Assembly (NCBI GenBank): GCA_040235415.1
Contig: JBECKR010000372.1
Location: 1-5,022 of the forward strand
Source: JBECKR01 sp040235415
GTDB lineage: Bacteria; Acidobacteriota; Polarisedimenticolia; Polarisedimenticolales; Polarisedimenticolaceae
DNA: 5,022 nt
Direction: 5' to 3'
Under the pieces are notes generated by a model. The model had not been told where the DNA came from, searched no databases, and worked only from the letters and a program-made list of their open reading frames with translations. Shown here one piece after another: positions 1 through 5,022 of the stretch. A program made the position numbers and the translations under genes. Every line of letters starts with the position of its first letter. The first letter of the stretch is position 1.

Positions 1-1406
1 GACTTGACGAAGGTGAGCCAGTCGCGGCTGGGATGGCGGCCGCTCTGCGTCAGGATCTCCACGATGTCGCCGTTCCTCAGCTCGTAGCGCAGCGGGACGA
101 TCTTGCCGTTGACCTTGGCCCCGACGCACTGGTGCCCCACCTCGGTGTGGACGGCGTAGGCGAAGTCGACCGGCGTCGCCCCGGAGGGAAACGACATGAC
201 CTTGCCCCGCGGGGTGAAGGTGTAGACCTCCTCGGGGAACAGGTCGATCTTGACCAGCTCCATGAAATCGCGCGGGTCCTTGAGGTCCTGCTGCCAATCC
301 AGGATCTGGCGCAGCCAGGCCATCTTCTCCGCGTCCTGGCCCGACAGCTCCTCGCCTTCCTTGTACTGCCAGTGGGCGGCGATCCCCTCCTCGGCGACCC
401 GGTGCATCTCGTGGGTCCGGATCTGGACCTCGAAGGGCTGGCCCTTGTCCGTCATCACCGAGGTGTGCAGGGACTGGTACATGTTCGGCTTGGGCATCGC
501 GATGTAGTCCTTGATCCGTCCGGGAACCGGCCGCCAGATCGAGTGCACCGTGCCCAGCGCCGCGTAGCAGTCCTTGACGGTGTTCGTCAGGATCCGGAAC
601 GCGACGTAGTCGTAAACCTGCTCGAGATCGATCCTCTGGGACCGCATCTTGCGGTAGATCGAGAACGTGCTCTTGATCCGCCCGGTGATCTCGGCCGAGA
701 CGCCCTGCTCCGCGAGCGCCTGCTCGAGCTTTCCCCGGATCGCGGCGATGAACTCGATGCTGATCTTCCGGCGGCGCTCGAGCTCCTCCGACAGCGCGGC
801 GTGAGCCTCGGGCTGGAGGTACTGGAACGCGAGGTCCTCGAGCTCGGCCTTCATCCGGCCGATCCCGAGACGGTTCGCGATCGGGGCGTAGATCTCGGAC
901 GTCTCGCGCGCGATGCGCTCGCGCTTGCTCTGCTCGAGGAACTGCAGCGTGCGCATGTTGTGGAGGCGGTCGGCGAGCTTCACCATGATCACGCGGATGT
1001 CGTCGACCATCGCCAGGATCATCTTGCGGAGGTTCTCCCCCTCGGCCTGTTCCTGGGTCGCGAAGTTCAGCTTCGAGATCTTGGTCACGCCCGACACGAT
1101 GTGCGCGACGTCGCGGCCGAAAAGCTCCTCGACGTGCTCGATCGTGGTCAGGGTGTCCTCGACGACGTCGTGCAGGAGCCCCGACACGATGCTCGCGGTG
1201 TCGAGACGCAGGTCGGCCAGGATGTAGGCGACCTCGAGCGGGTGGATCAGGTACGGCTCGCCGGACTGCCGGACCTGGTTGCGGTGCTCCTTCGCCGAGA
1301 ACACGTACGCACGGCGCAGGAGCTCGACGTCCGCGGAGGGGTTGTACTCCTCCACGCGCTCGACGATGTCCTCGAATCGCCGCACGACCGGCCGGCTGCC
1401 TTCCAT
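1..1406 (-). CDS. rsh: Bifunctional (p)ppGpp synthetase/hydrolase, RelA/SpoT homologue (RSH), 3'-truncated by window edge
   Basis: Makes and hydrolyses the stringent-response alarmones (p)ppGpp in the cytoplasm. The visible 468 residues are about two thirds of a typical long RSH. The HD hydrolase domain comes first (about 25-180). It has H55, H79-D80, the E83-D84 pair and D146 in a LADRLHN motif, matching the metal and catalytic residues of known active hydrolases, plus a likely base-contacting R46. The synthetase domain (about 235-350) has a GRIK motif at 242, D266 in VYDYVAFRI and E326 in FEVQIR. RIKD at 297-300 is the RXKD signature of bifunctional enzymes, unlike the EXDD of RelA. A TGS domain spans about 387-453. 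The helical, zinc-finger-like and ACT regions should follow outside the window. The ATG at 1404-1406 is chosen because an in-frame TAA lies four codons upstream and the N-terminus (RFEDIVERVEEYNP) matches the family. There is no Shine-Dalgarno. It lies 37 nt after secF. Both activities look intact; identification is very secure. Confidence 0.97.
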   Translation of the reverse strand, partial: MEGSRPVVRRFEDIVERVEEYNPSADVELLRRAYVFSAKEHRNQVRQSGEPYLIHPLEVAYILADLRLDTASIVSGLLHDVVEDTLTTIEHVEELFGRDVAHIVSGVTKISKLNFATQEQAEGENLRKMILAMVDDIRVIMVKLADRLHNMRTLQFLEQSKRERIARETSEIYAPIANRLGIGRMKAELEDLAFQYLQPEAHAALSEELERRRKISIEFIAAIRGKLEQALAEQGVSAEITGRIKSTFSIYRKMRSQRIDLEQVYDYVAFRILTNTVKDCYAALGTVHSIWRPVPGRIKDYIAMPKPNMYQSLHTSVMTDKGQPFEVQIRTHEMHRVAEEGIAAHWQYKEGEELSGQDAEKMAWLRQILDWQQDLKDPRDFMELVKIDLFPEEVYTFTPRGKVMSFPSGATPVDFAYAVHTEVGHQCVGAKVNGKIVPLRYELRNGDIVEILTQSGRHPSRDWLTFVK

Positions 1407-1414
1407 ACCCGGGG

Positions 1415-1420
1415 ATTATA
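1415..1420 (-). promoter_or_regulatory. Consensus -10 box (TATAAT) immediately upstream of rsh
   Basis: A perfect TATAAT hexamer reads on the minus strand and ends 8 nt before the rsh ATG. It is the only AT-rich island in the otherwise GC-rich secF-rsh spacer. Transcription would begin about 6-8 nt downstream, that is at or within a base or two of the ATG, giving a leaderless or nearly leaderless mRNA. This fits the absence of any Shine-Dalgarno before the gene. No convincing -35 hexamer sits 16-18 nt upstream (the 17-nt position reads ACCGTT) and there is no extended -10 TG. The promoter may therefore be weak, activator-dependent or a chance match. The box also contains the in-frame TAA that fixes the rsh reading-frame limit. 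Confidence 0.5.
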
Positions 1421-1443
1421 GGGCTTGCCGGCCCGGGAACGGT

Positions 1444-2646
1444 TCAGCCCGCCGACCTCGTCCGCACCTTGCGGGCCGTCCTGCGCCGGTCCGGGGAGGC
1501 CGCGGCGACGCCCTTGCGCCGCATCATGGCCTGCTTCCACAGCACCAGGATCGGGCTCGCGATGCAGATCGACGAGTACGTCCCGACCACGATCCCGACC
1601 GTCAGCACGAACGAGAACGGACGCAGCGCCTCGCCGCCGAACACGTACAGCGCGAGCACCACGAGCCAGGTCAGCCCCGAGGTGATCACGGTCCGGCTCA
1701 GGGTCTGGTTGATCGACCGGTTGACCGTGTCGGCGAGATCCTGGGAGCCCCTCAGCTTGACGTTCTCGCGGATGCGGTCGAACACGACGACCGTGTCGTT
1801 GACCGAGTAGCCGATCAGGGTCAGGAACGAGGCGACGACCGGGAGGCTCATCTCCTCGCGGAACAGCGAGAACAGCCCGAGCGTGATGATCGTGTCGTGC
1901 ACCAGGGCGATGACCGCGGCGAGACCCCACTGGAACTGGAACCGGAGCGCGATGTAGACCAGGACGCCCGCGATCGACCCCAGGATCGCCCAGAACGCCT
2001 TGTGCATCAGCTCCTTGCCGATCGCGGGGCCGATGTAGGACTGCCCGCGGACGGTGAACCCCCCGAAGAACGCCCGGCTCTTGAGCCAGCCCATGGCCTC
2101 CGGCGTCATTCCCGGAATCGCGGACAGGTCGTCGAACGACGTCAGGATCGCCTGCTCGCGCCGCTTCTCCGCGATCGACGACGCGAGCTCGGCCGCCTGG
2201 TCGCGCCCGATGACGCCCGACTGCTCGAACGCCGCCGCGAGCCTCGCCTCCTCCCAGCGGTTGAGGTTGATCAAGCCCGACTGGGCGCGCTCGCGGTCCT
2301 CCGGAGAGCGCAGGGCGTCGACGACCGCCTGGGTCGCGTCGCCCGACGACTCGTCGCCGCGGATCTGGATGCGGATCACGACCTCGTGCTGCGAGACGTC
2401 GCCGAGCGTCGTCACCTGGGGCGTGCTCTTGACGATCCGGCCGACGGCGTCGCGGATCTCGCCGAGGTTCGGAGCGGACGCGTACTTCAGCTGGATCTCG
2501 GTCCCGCCGGTGAACTCGATGCCGAGATTGAGGCCGCGGACCGCGAGCGTGACGATGCTCGCGACGATGATTATCGACGACACCGCCAGGTAGACCTTGC
2601 CCCGGCGCATGAAATCGATCTGGGGATCTCGAAGTAGCTGGAACAC
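1444..2646 (-). CDS. secF: Protein translocase subunit SecF, with enlarged periplasmic domain and basic C-terminal tail
   Basis: Inner-membrane RND-like subunit that pairs with SecD to drive late steps of Sec export using the proton gradient. It has 400 residues, against about 300-325 for common SecF proteins. TM1 is about 18-38, followed by the conserved GIEFTGG at 42-48 and the P4 periplasmic domain, which contains a roughly 70-residue extra segment between about 97 and 195. The family motif GPAIGKEL is at 206-213. TM2-TM6 lie at about 217-234, 239-261, 268-290, 318-337 and 345-370. IGYSVNDTVVVFDRIRE (278-294) carries the Asp (D284) matching the proton-relay residue of SecF. The last 30 residues are strongly basic (11 K/R, one D). 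Translation starts at a GTG, supported by an AGGAG six bases upstream and by an N-terminus that reaches the usual position before TM1. It follows secD by 45 nt and precedes rsh by 37 nt. Confidence 0.97.
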   Translation of the reverse strand: MFQLLRDPQIDFMRRGKVYLAVSSIIIVASIVTLAVRGLNLGIEFTGGTEIQLKYASAPNLGEIRDAVGRIVKSTPQVTTLGDVSQHEVVIRIQIRGDESSGDATQAVVDALRSPEDRERAQSGLINLNRWEEARLAAAFEQSGVIGRDQAAELASSIAEKRREQAILTSFDDLSAIPGMTPEAMGWLKSRAFFGGFTVRGQSYIGPAIGKELMHKAFWAILGSIAGVLVYIALRFQFQWGLAAVIALVHDTIITLGLFSLFREEMSLPVVASFLTLIGYSVNDTVVVFDRIRENVKLRGSQDLADTVNRSINQTLSRTVITSGLTWLVVLALYVFGGEALRPFSFVLTVGIVVGTYSSICIASPILVLWKQAMMRRKGVAAASPDRRRTARKVRTRSAG

Positions 2647-2652
2647 GACGTT

Positions 2653-2657
2653 CTCCT
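2653..2657 (-). promoter_or_regulatory. Shine-Dalgarno AGGAG that fixes the GTG start of secF
   Basis: AGGAG lies 6 nt before the GTG at 2644-2646, which is ideal spacing. It supports this GTG over the in-frame ATG at codon 13. That ATG would remove the conserved cytoplasmic segment (DPQIDFMRR) preceding TM1. Confidence 0.8.
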
Positions 2658-2660
2658 GCG

Positions 2661-2680
2661 GGCCCCGCCGGCGCGGGACC
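2661..2680 (-). repeat. GC-rich hairpin in the secD-secF spacer
   Basis: An inverted repeat with arms CCCGC (2664-2668) and GCGGG (2673-2677) around a 4-nt CGGC loop. It is extended by two more GC pairs (2661-2662 with 2679-2680) beyond one C/A mismatch. On the transcript it ends three bases before the secF Shine-Dalgarno. It has no U-tract, so it is not an intrinsic terminator. It could slow decay from either end or modulate ribosome access to secF. In such GC-rich DNA it may be incidental. Confidence 0.4.
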
Positions 2681-2691
2681 GCCGGATCGGG

Positions 2692-4287
2692 CTAGATGCT
2701 GAGGCTCTCCACCCGGCGACCGCGGCCGAGGACGAGCTCGAAGATCTGGCGCGAGACGAAAACGGCCGTGAACATCGACGCCGCGAGGCCGATCACGAGG
2801 GTGACCGCGAATCCGCGCACCGGGCCGGTGCCGTAGACGCCGAGGAACACCGCGGCGACGACCGTCGTGATGTTGCAGTCCAGGATGGTCGTGAACGCGC
2901 GCGAGAAGCCCTGATCGACCGCCGAGCGGACCGTCTTGCCGAGCCGCAGCTCCTCGCGGATGCGCTCGAAGATCAGGACGTTGCTGTCGACCGCCATGCC
3001 GACCACGAGAACGAGGCCGGCGATCCCCGGCAGCGTCAGGGTGGCGCCGAAGTAGGCCATCGCGCCGAGCACGAGCAGGACGTTGAGCGCGAGCGCCACG
3101 ACGGCGTTCAGTCCCGCGAGGCGGTAGTACGCCAGCATGAACAGCATGACCGCCGCGAAGCCCAGGACCGCCGCGAGCACCCCGGACTGGATCGAGTCCC
3201 GCCCGAGGGACGGGCCGACGGTGCGCTCCTCGATGATGTTGACGTTCGTCGGCAACGCGCCCGAGCGCAGCTGCAGCGCGAGCGTCTCGGCCTCCTGGAC
3301 CGTGAAGCTCCCGGTGATCTCGCCGCGGTCGTGGATCTGGCTCTGGATCACCGGGGCCGAGATCACCTTGCCGTCGAGCAGGATCGCCATCTTCTTGCCG
3401 ATGTTGTCGCGGGTGGCGACCGCGAACCGCTTGCCCGCGTCCTGCGTCAGCTCGAATCCGATGCCCGGCTCGCCCCACTGCGTGTTGATGCGGTGCGCGG
3501 TCTTGAGGTCGCTCCCGACGATCGTCGAGACGCGCTTCAGCGGCCAGTACAGCTCGCCGCCCGGCGTGCCGTCCGGATTCGTGATGAGCTGCGGATAGAC
3601 GTCGGTGTCCGCCGGAAGCGTGCCCCCGAACTCCTGCAGGAGCTGCTCGCGGCTGTTCGGCGGCACCCAGCTCTCGGTGTTCACGCCGGTCGGCGGATAG
3701 GTCACGACCTTCCACTCGAGCAACGCGGGCTTCTCGATCGCCTGCTTGAGCTGTCCGATGTCCTCGATGCCGGGGAGCTGGATCAGGATGCGGTCGCCCT
3801 GCAGGCCCTGCTTCGCGATGAGCGGCTCACGCACGCCGAACTGGTCGACGCGGTTCCGCAGGGTCGTGAGGGTGGCCTCGATCGCGGAGGTCTCGACGTA
3901 CTTCCGGCGCTCGGGCGGCATCGTCAGCCGCCAGGCCCCGGGCCCGGTCTCCGAGGCGTTCCAGCCCGAGGCCTGGTCCTTCAGGACCTCGCGGACGTCC
4001 CCCTGGCGCGAGGTGTCGGCGCCCTGGATCAGGATGACGTCGACCTCGGGATCCTCGAGCGTCACCCCTTCGAGGCCCCGCTCCTTGAACGCCTGACCGA
4101 GCCGAGTGAGCGTCAGTCCGGTGTCGTACCGCAGCGCCGACGCGGTGTCGACCTGCATCAGGATGTACGCGCCCCCGCGGAGGTCGAGCCCGAGGTTGAT
4201 GGTGTCCTTCGGCGGGTAGACCCACCAGGCCGCGAGAAGGGTCACGGCCAGGACGATCGCGAGGTTGATCGACAGCTTCTTGGACAT
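2692..4287 (-). CDS. secD: Protein translocase subunit SecD
   Basis: Larger partner of SecF. Its periplasmic head grips emerging preprotein and moves in cycles coupled to proton flow through the SecDF membrane domain. The 531 residues fit a stand-alone SecD, not a SecDF fusion. TM1 is about 7-23, followed by the hallmark GLDLRGG at 33-39. The long periplasmic region (about 40-365) includes LRNRVDQFGVREP (143-155), the LPG motif at 171-173 and LDGKVISAPVI (304-314) before ERTVGPSLG (354-362). TM2-TM6 lie at about 366-387, 393-413, 419-441, 470-486 and 491-513. GMAVDSNVLIFERIREE (430-446) carries D434, matching the proton-pathway Asp of SecD, and GTGPVRGFAVTL is at 486-497. A cysteine (C471) sits in the TM5 segment DCNITT where E. 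coli-type proteins have Ala. The ATG is preceded by GAGGA with 6-nt spacing (4294-4298). It is the second gene of the yajC-secD-secF unit. Confidence 0.98.
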   Translation of the reverse strand: MSKKLSINLAIVLAVTLLAAWWVYPPKDTINLGLDLRGGAYILMQVDTASALRYDTGLTLTRLGQAFKERGLEGVTLEDPEVDVILIQGADTSRQGDVREVLKDQASGWNASETGPGAWRLTMPPERRKYVETSAIEATLTTLRNRVDQFGVREPLIAKQGLQGDRILIQLPGIEDIGQLKQAIEKPALLEWKVVTYPPTGVNTESWVPPNSREQLLQEFGGTLPADTDVYPQLITNPDGTPGGELYWPLKRVSTIVGSDLKTAHRINTQWGEPGIGFELTQDAGKRFAVATRDNIGKKMAILLDGKVISAPVIQSQIHDRGEITGSFTVQEAETLALQLRSGALPTNVNIIEERTVGPSLGRDSIQSGVLAAVLGFAAVMLFMLAYYRLAGLNAVVALALNVLLVLGAMAYFGATLTLPGIAGLVLVVGMAVDSNVLIFERIREELRLGKTVRSAVDQGFSRAFTTILDCNITTVVAAVFLGVYGTGPVRGFAVTLVIGLAASMFTAVFVSRQIFELVLGRGRRVESLSI

Positions 4288-4359
4288 GCGTCGTCCTCTC
4301 GGATCGGCCCGCGGCTCCCCCGGCGGTGCCGGGCCGTCCGTTTCCGGCCTAGGCCGGTG
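4288..4359 (-). other. yajC-secD spacer with two GC-rich dyads and the secD Shine-Dalgarno
   Basis: This 72-nt gap holds three elements. A perfect 14-bp palindrome, CCGGCCTAGGCCGG (4344-4357), starts two bases after the yajC stop codon; as RNA it can fold as a 5-bp stem with a CUAG loop. A second inverted repeat has arms CCCGGC (4319-4324) and GCCGGG (4328-4333) around a 3-nt loop. GAGGA (4294-4298) is the secD ribosome binding site. No U-tract follows either dyad, so read-through into secD is expected. The dyads could act in mRNA stability or in adjusting the yajC:secD ratio; this is inference. Confidence 0.45.
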
Positions 4360-4683
4360 TCACTGCTTCTCCTGCAGGCCGGCGATCGCGCTCTTCGAGA
4401 CCTCGACGCGGACCTGGTCGGCGATCTTGAGGTGCACGACCTTGTCGGTCACGCCGGTGATCGTCCCGTAGAGCCCGCCGTTGGTCACGACCCTGTCGCC
4501 CGCCTTGAGCTCCGAGATCATCTTCTCGCGATCCTTCTGCTGCCGGCGCATCGGCCGGAACAGGATGAAGTAGAAGATCAAGAACACCAGTGCGAACGGG
4601 ACGAGGAGGCTCAGCAGGCTGGACTGGCCTCCCGCGCCGGACGGCTGGGCCATGGCGAGGATTCCGAGGGGCGTCGCGAACAT
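4360..4683 (-). CDS. yajC: Preprotein translocase accessory subunit YajC
   Basis: Small single-pass inner-membrane protein that associates with SecDF and the SecYEG holotranslocon. With the ATG at 4681-4683 it has 107 residues, the usual family length. A 20-residue N-terminal stretch rich in small residues (Ala, Gly, Ser, Pro) precedes the membrane helix (about 23-42, LLVPFALVFLIFYFI). Then come the family hallmark FRPMRRQQK (42-50) and a small cytoplasmic beta domain with LKAGDRVVTNGGLYGTI (59-75) and VEVSKSAI (93-100). The frame stays open upstream to a GTG at 4776. That extension would start upstream of the predicted transcription start and adds a charged, unconserved stretch, so I reject it. 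A GGAGGAG 11 nt upstream supports the chosen ATG, although the spacing is somewhat long. An ATG at codon 11 is the main alternative but has only a weak GGA before it. First gene of the Sec unit, 106 nt after pgeF. Confidence 0.95.
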   Translation of the reverse strand: MFATPLGILAMAQPSGAGGQSSLLSLLVPFALVFLIFYFILFRPMRRQQKDREKMISELKAGDRVVTNGGLYGTITGVTDKVVHLKIADQVRVEVSKSAIAGLQEKQ

Positions 4684-4694
4684 GGGCGTGGCGG

Positions 4695-4701
4695 CTCCTC
4701 C
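4695..4701 (-). promoter_or_regulatory. Shine-Dalgarno GGAGGAG of yajC, partly inside a hairpin
   Basis: A strong GGAGGAG lies 11 nt before the chosen yajC ATG. Four of its seven bases (4698-4701) can be paired in a 6-bp hairpin (arms 4698-4703 and 4710-4715), so initiation may be structure-dependent. Confidence 0.6.
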
Positions 4702-4727
4702 GCGGACGGGCGGAGCCCCGCGCGTCC
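4698..4727 (-). promoter_or_regulatory. Two mutually exclusive hairpins in the yajC 5' leader
   Basis: Hairpin A pairs GGACG (transcript sense, 4727-4723) with CGTCC (4708-4704). After a single C/C mismatch it continues as GCGG (4721-4718) with CCGC (4713-4710) around a GGCU loop, nine pairs in all. Hairpin B pairs CTCCGC (4715-4710) with GCGGAG (4703-4698) around a 6-nt loop and covers most of the yajC Shine-Dalgarno. Both use 4704-4715, so they cannot coexist. A leaves the ribosome site free and B hides part of it. This is the geometry of a translational switch, but no ligand, leader peptide or known riboswitch family is recognised. High GC makes chance pairing plausible. Confidence 0.4.
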
Positions 4728-4764
4728 TTACGGCCTCCGGAAAAAGCTCCGAACGGAAACGTGG

Positions 4765-4793
4765 ATTGTGACGCACGCGTCCCGACGCGTCAA
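4765..4793 (-). promoter_or_regulatory. Sigma70-like promoter for yajC-secD-secF
   Basis: TTGACG (-35, 4788-4793, 5 of 6 matches to consensus) and CACAAT (-10, 4765-4770, 4 of 6) are separated by exactly 17 nt. Transcription would start near 4757-4759, giving a leader of about 75 nt before the yajC ATG. The -35 box overlaps the TGA of pgeF. The spacer holds two direct copies of GACGCGT ten bases apart (4785-4791 and 4775-4781), a possible factor-binding site on one face of the helix. Strand, position and spacing make this the best promoter candidate in the window. Confidence 0.6.
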
Positions 4794-5022
4794 GCGCGGC
4801 CCTCGAGCCCGATGGCGGACAGCATCCGCCCCGCCCGCTCCCCGTCCCGGCGGTGCGAGAAGAACAGGTCTTCCCGGCACCGCGTGCACCACGGCGCCGC
4901 GTGCACGCGGGCCGGATCGACGCCCGCCGCGACGAGGGCGGACCGCAGGGCGCCGCGGAGGTCGAGGTGGAGCGCCCCCTCCCGGCTCTCGACGACCGCG
5001 GCGGCGGCGGCCGGGGGAACCG
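4790..5022 (-). CDS. pgeF: PgeF/YfiH family laccase-domain protein (purine nucleoside phosphorylase / peptidoglycan editing factor), C-terminal 76 residues
   Basis: The frame enters from the right edge and ends at a TGA at 4790-4792. The decisive motif is WCTRCREDLFFSHRRDG at residues 44-60 of the visible part, followed by AGRMLSAIGLE. This is the conserved C-terminal CT...FFSHRRDG...GR signature of the DUF152/YfiH/LACC1 family. A preceding LDLRGALRSALVAAGVDP stretch (19-36) fits the helix before it. Family members are cytoplasmic zinc-dependent purine nucleoside phosphorylases. The E. coli member has also been linked to removal of wrong amino acids from peptidoglycan precursors. The zinc-binding His and Cys residues lie upstream, outside the window, so activity cannot be judged here. 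A run of five alanines near the left of the visible part (4-8) is typical of the GC-rich coding. No terminator follows; the yajC promoter begins over its stop codon. Confidence 0.9.
   Translation of the reverse strand, partial: VPPAAAAAVVESREGALHLDLRGALRSALVAAGVDPARVHAAPWCTRCREDLFFSHRRDGERAGRMLSAIGLEGRA

Noticed and set aside
725..770. Loss of the usual Lys-His in the RSH synthetase motif (GRIKS instead of GRxKH) as a sign of a dead synthetase
   Set aside because: The key Lys, the metal Asp (D266) and the Glu in FEVQIR (E326) are all present, and RSH enzymes vary at the position after GRxK. There is no good evidence of inactivation.
33..1421. A 462-codon open frame on the plus strand opposite rsh
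   Set aside because: It is antisense to a clear RSH protein. Its translation is Arg/Asp/Leu/Val-rich low-complexity sequence with no family motif, as expected for the complement of GC-rich codons.
1408..1437. Two CCCGGG copies flanking the rsh -10 box as a terminator or operator
   Set aside because: The copies could pair around an 18-nt gap, but there is no U-tract. CCCGGG is a common self-complementary hexamer in such GC-rich DNA, so I cannot separate it from chance.
1279..2637. A 452-codon open frame on the plus strand opposite secF
   Set aside because: Antisense to secF, compositionally biased (Arg/Asp/Ala/Leu) and without a recognisable domain.
1247..3715. An 822-codon open frame on the minus strand overlapping rsh, secF and secD in another frame
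   Set aside because: The translation is Arg/Gly/Pro/Asp-rich without membrane helices or known motifs, and it crosses three well-supported genes. It is a GC-bias shadow despite being the longest open frame.
4735..4755. Short inverted repeat near a T-run (TTTTT on the minus strand) as a pgeF terminator
   Set aside because: The stem is only about four pairs, and the T-run falls in its loop rather than after the stem. It does not have intrinsic terminator geometry.
4684..4776. N-terminal extension of YajC from a GTG at 4776
   Set aside because: The GTG lies within the predicted promoter spacer, upstream of the likely transcription start. The added residues are unlike YajC, and a strong Shine-Dalgarno serves the ATG at 4683 instead.

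Overview
The window is a compact, high-GC stretch of bacterial chromosome. All five recognisable genes lie on the minus strand, so it is best read from right to left. In transcription order they are: the 3' end of a PgeF/YfiH (laccase-domain, DUF152) gene; yajC; secD; secF; and the 5' two thirds of a bifunctional RelA/SpoT homologue (rsh). Third codon positions are overwhelmingly G or C. This leaves long antisense and out-of-frame open frames that are shadows, not genes. No RNA gene, mobile element, CRISPR array, phage gene or sign of recent transfer was seen.

Layout: 4790-5022 holds the pgeF C-terminus. 4684-4789 is a regulatory gap with a sigma70-like promoter whose -35 box overlaps the pgeF stop codon, followed by a GC-rich leader with two mutually exclusive hairpins just upstream of yajC. 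4360-4683 is yajC, 2692-4287 secD and 1444-2646 secF. The spacers of 72 and 45 nt each contain GC-rich dyads and a good Shine-Dalgarno sequence. 1407-1443 is a 37-nt spacer with a perfect TATAAT 8 nt before the rsh ATG and no Shine-Dalgarno. 1-1406 is rsh, cut off by the window edge after its TGS domain.

Function: YajC, SecD and SecF form the accessory complex that binds SecYEG and uses the proton-motive force to pull proteins across the inner membrane. The rsh product makes and degrades (p)ppGpp. The sequence fits one yajC-secD-secF transcription unit, with rsh either read through from it or started separately, possibly as a leaderless mRNA.

Taxonomy (inference): separate SecD and SecF, a SecF with an enlarged periplasmic domain, high GC and secF directly followed by rsh suggest a diderm bacterium, perhaps Acidobacteriota or a deltaproteobacterial-type lineage. 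I cannot fix this without a search. The genes are conserved housekeeping genes and I see no new system. The most interesting signals are regulatory (the yajC leader and the rsh start) and structural (the SecF insertion and basic tail).
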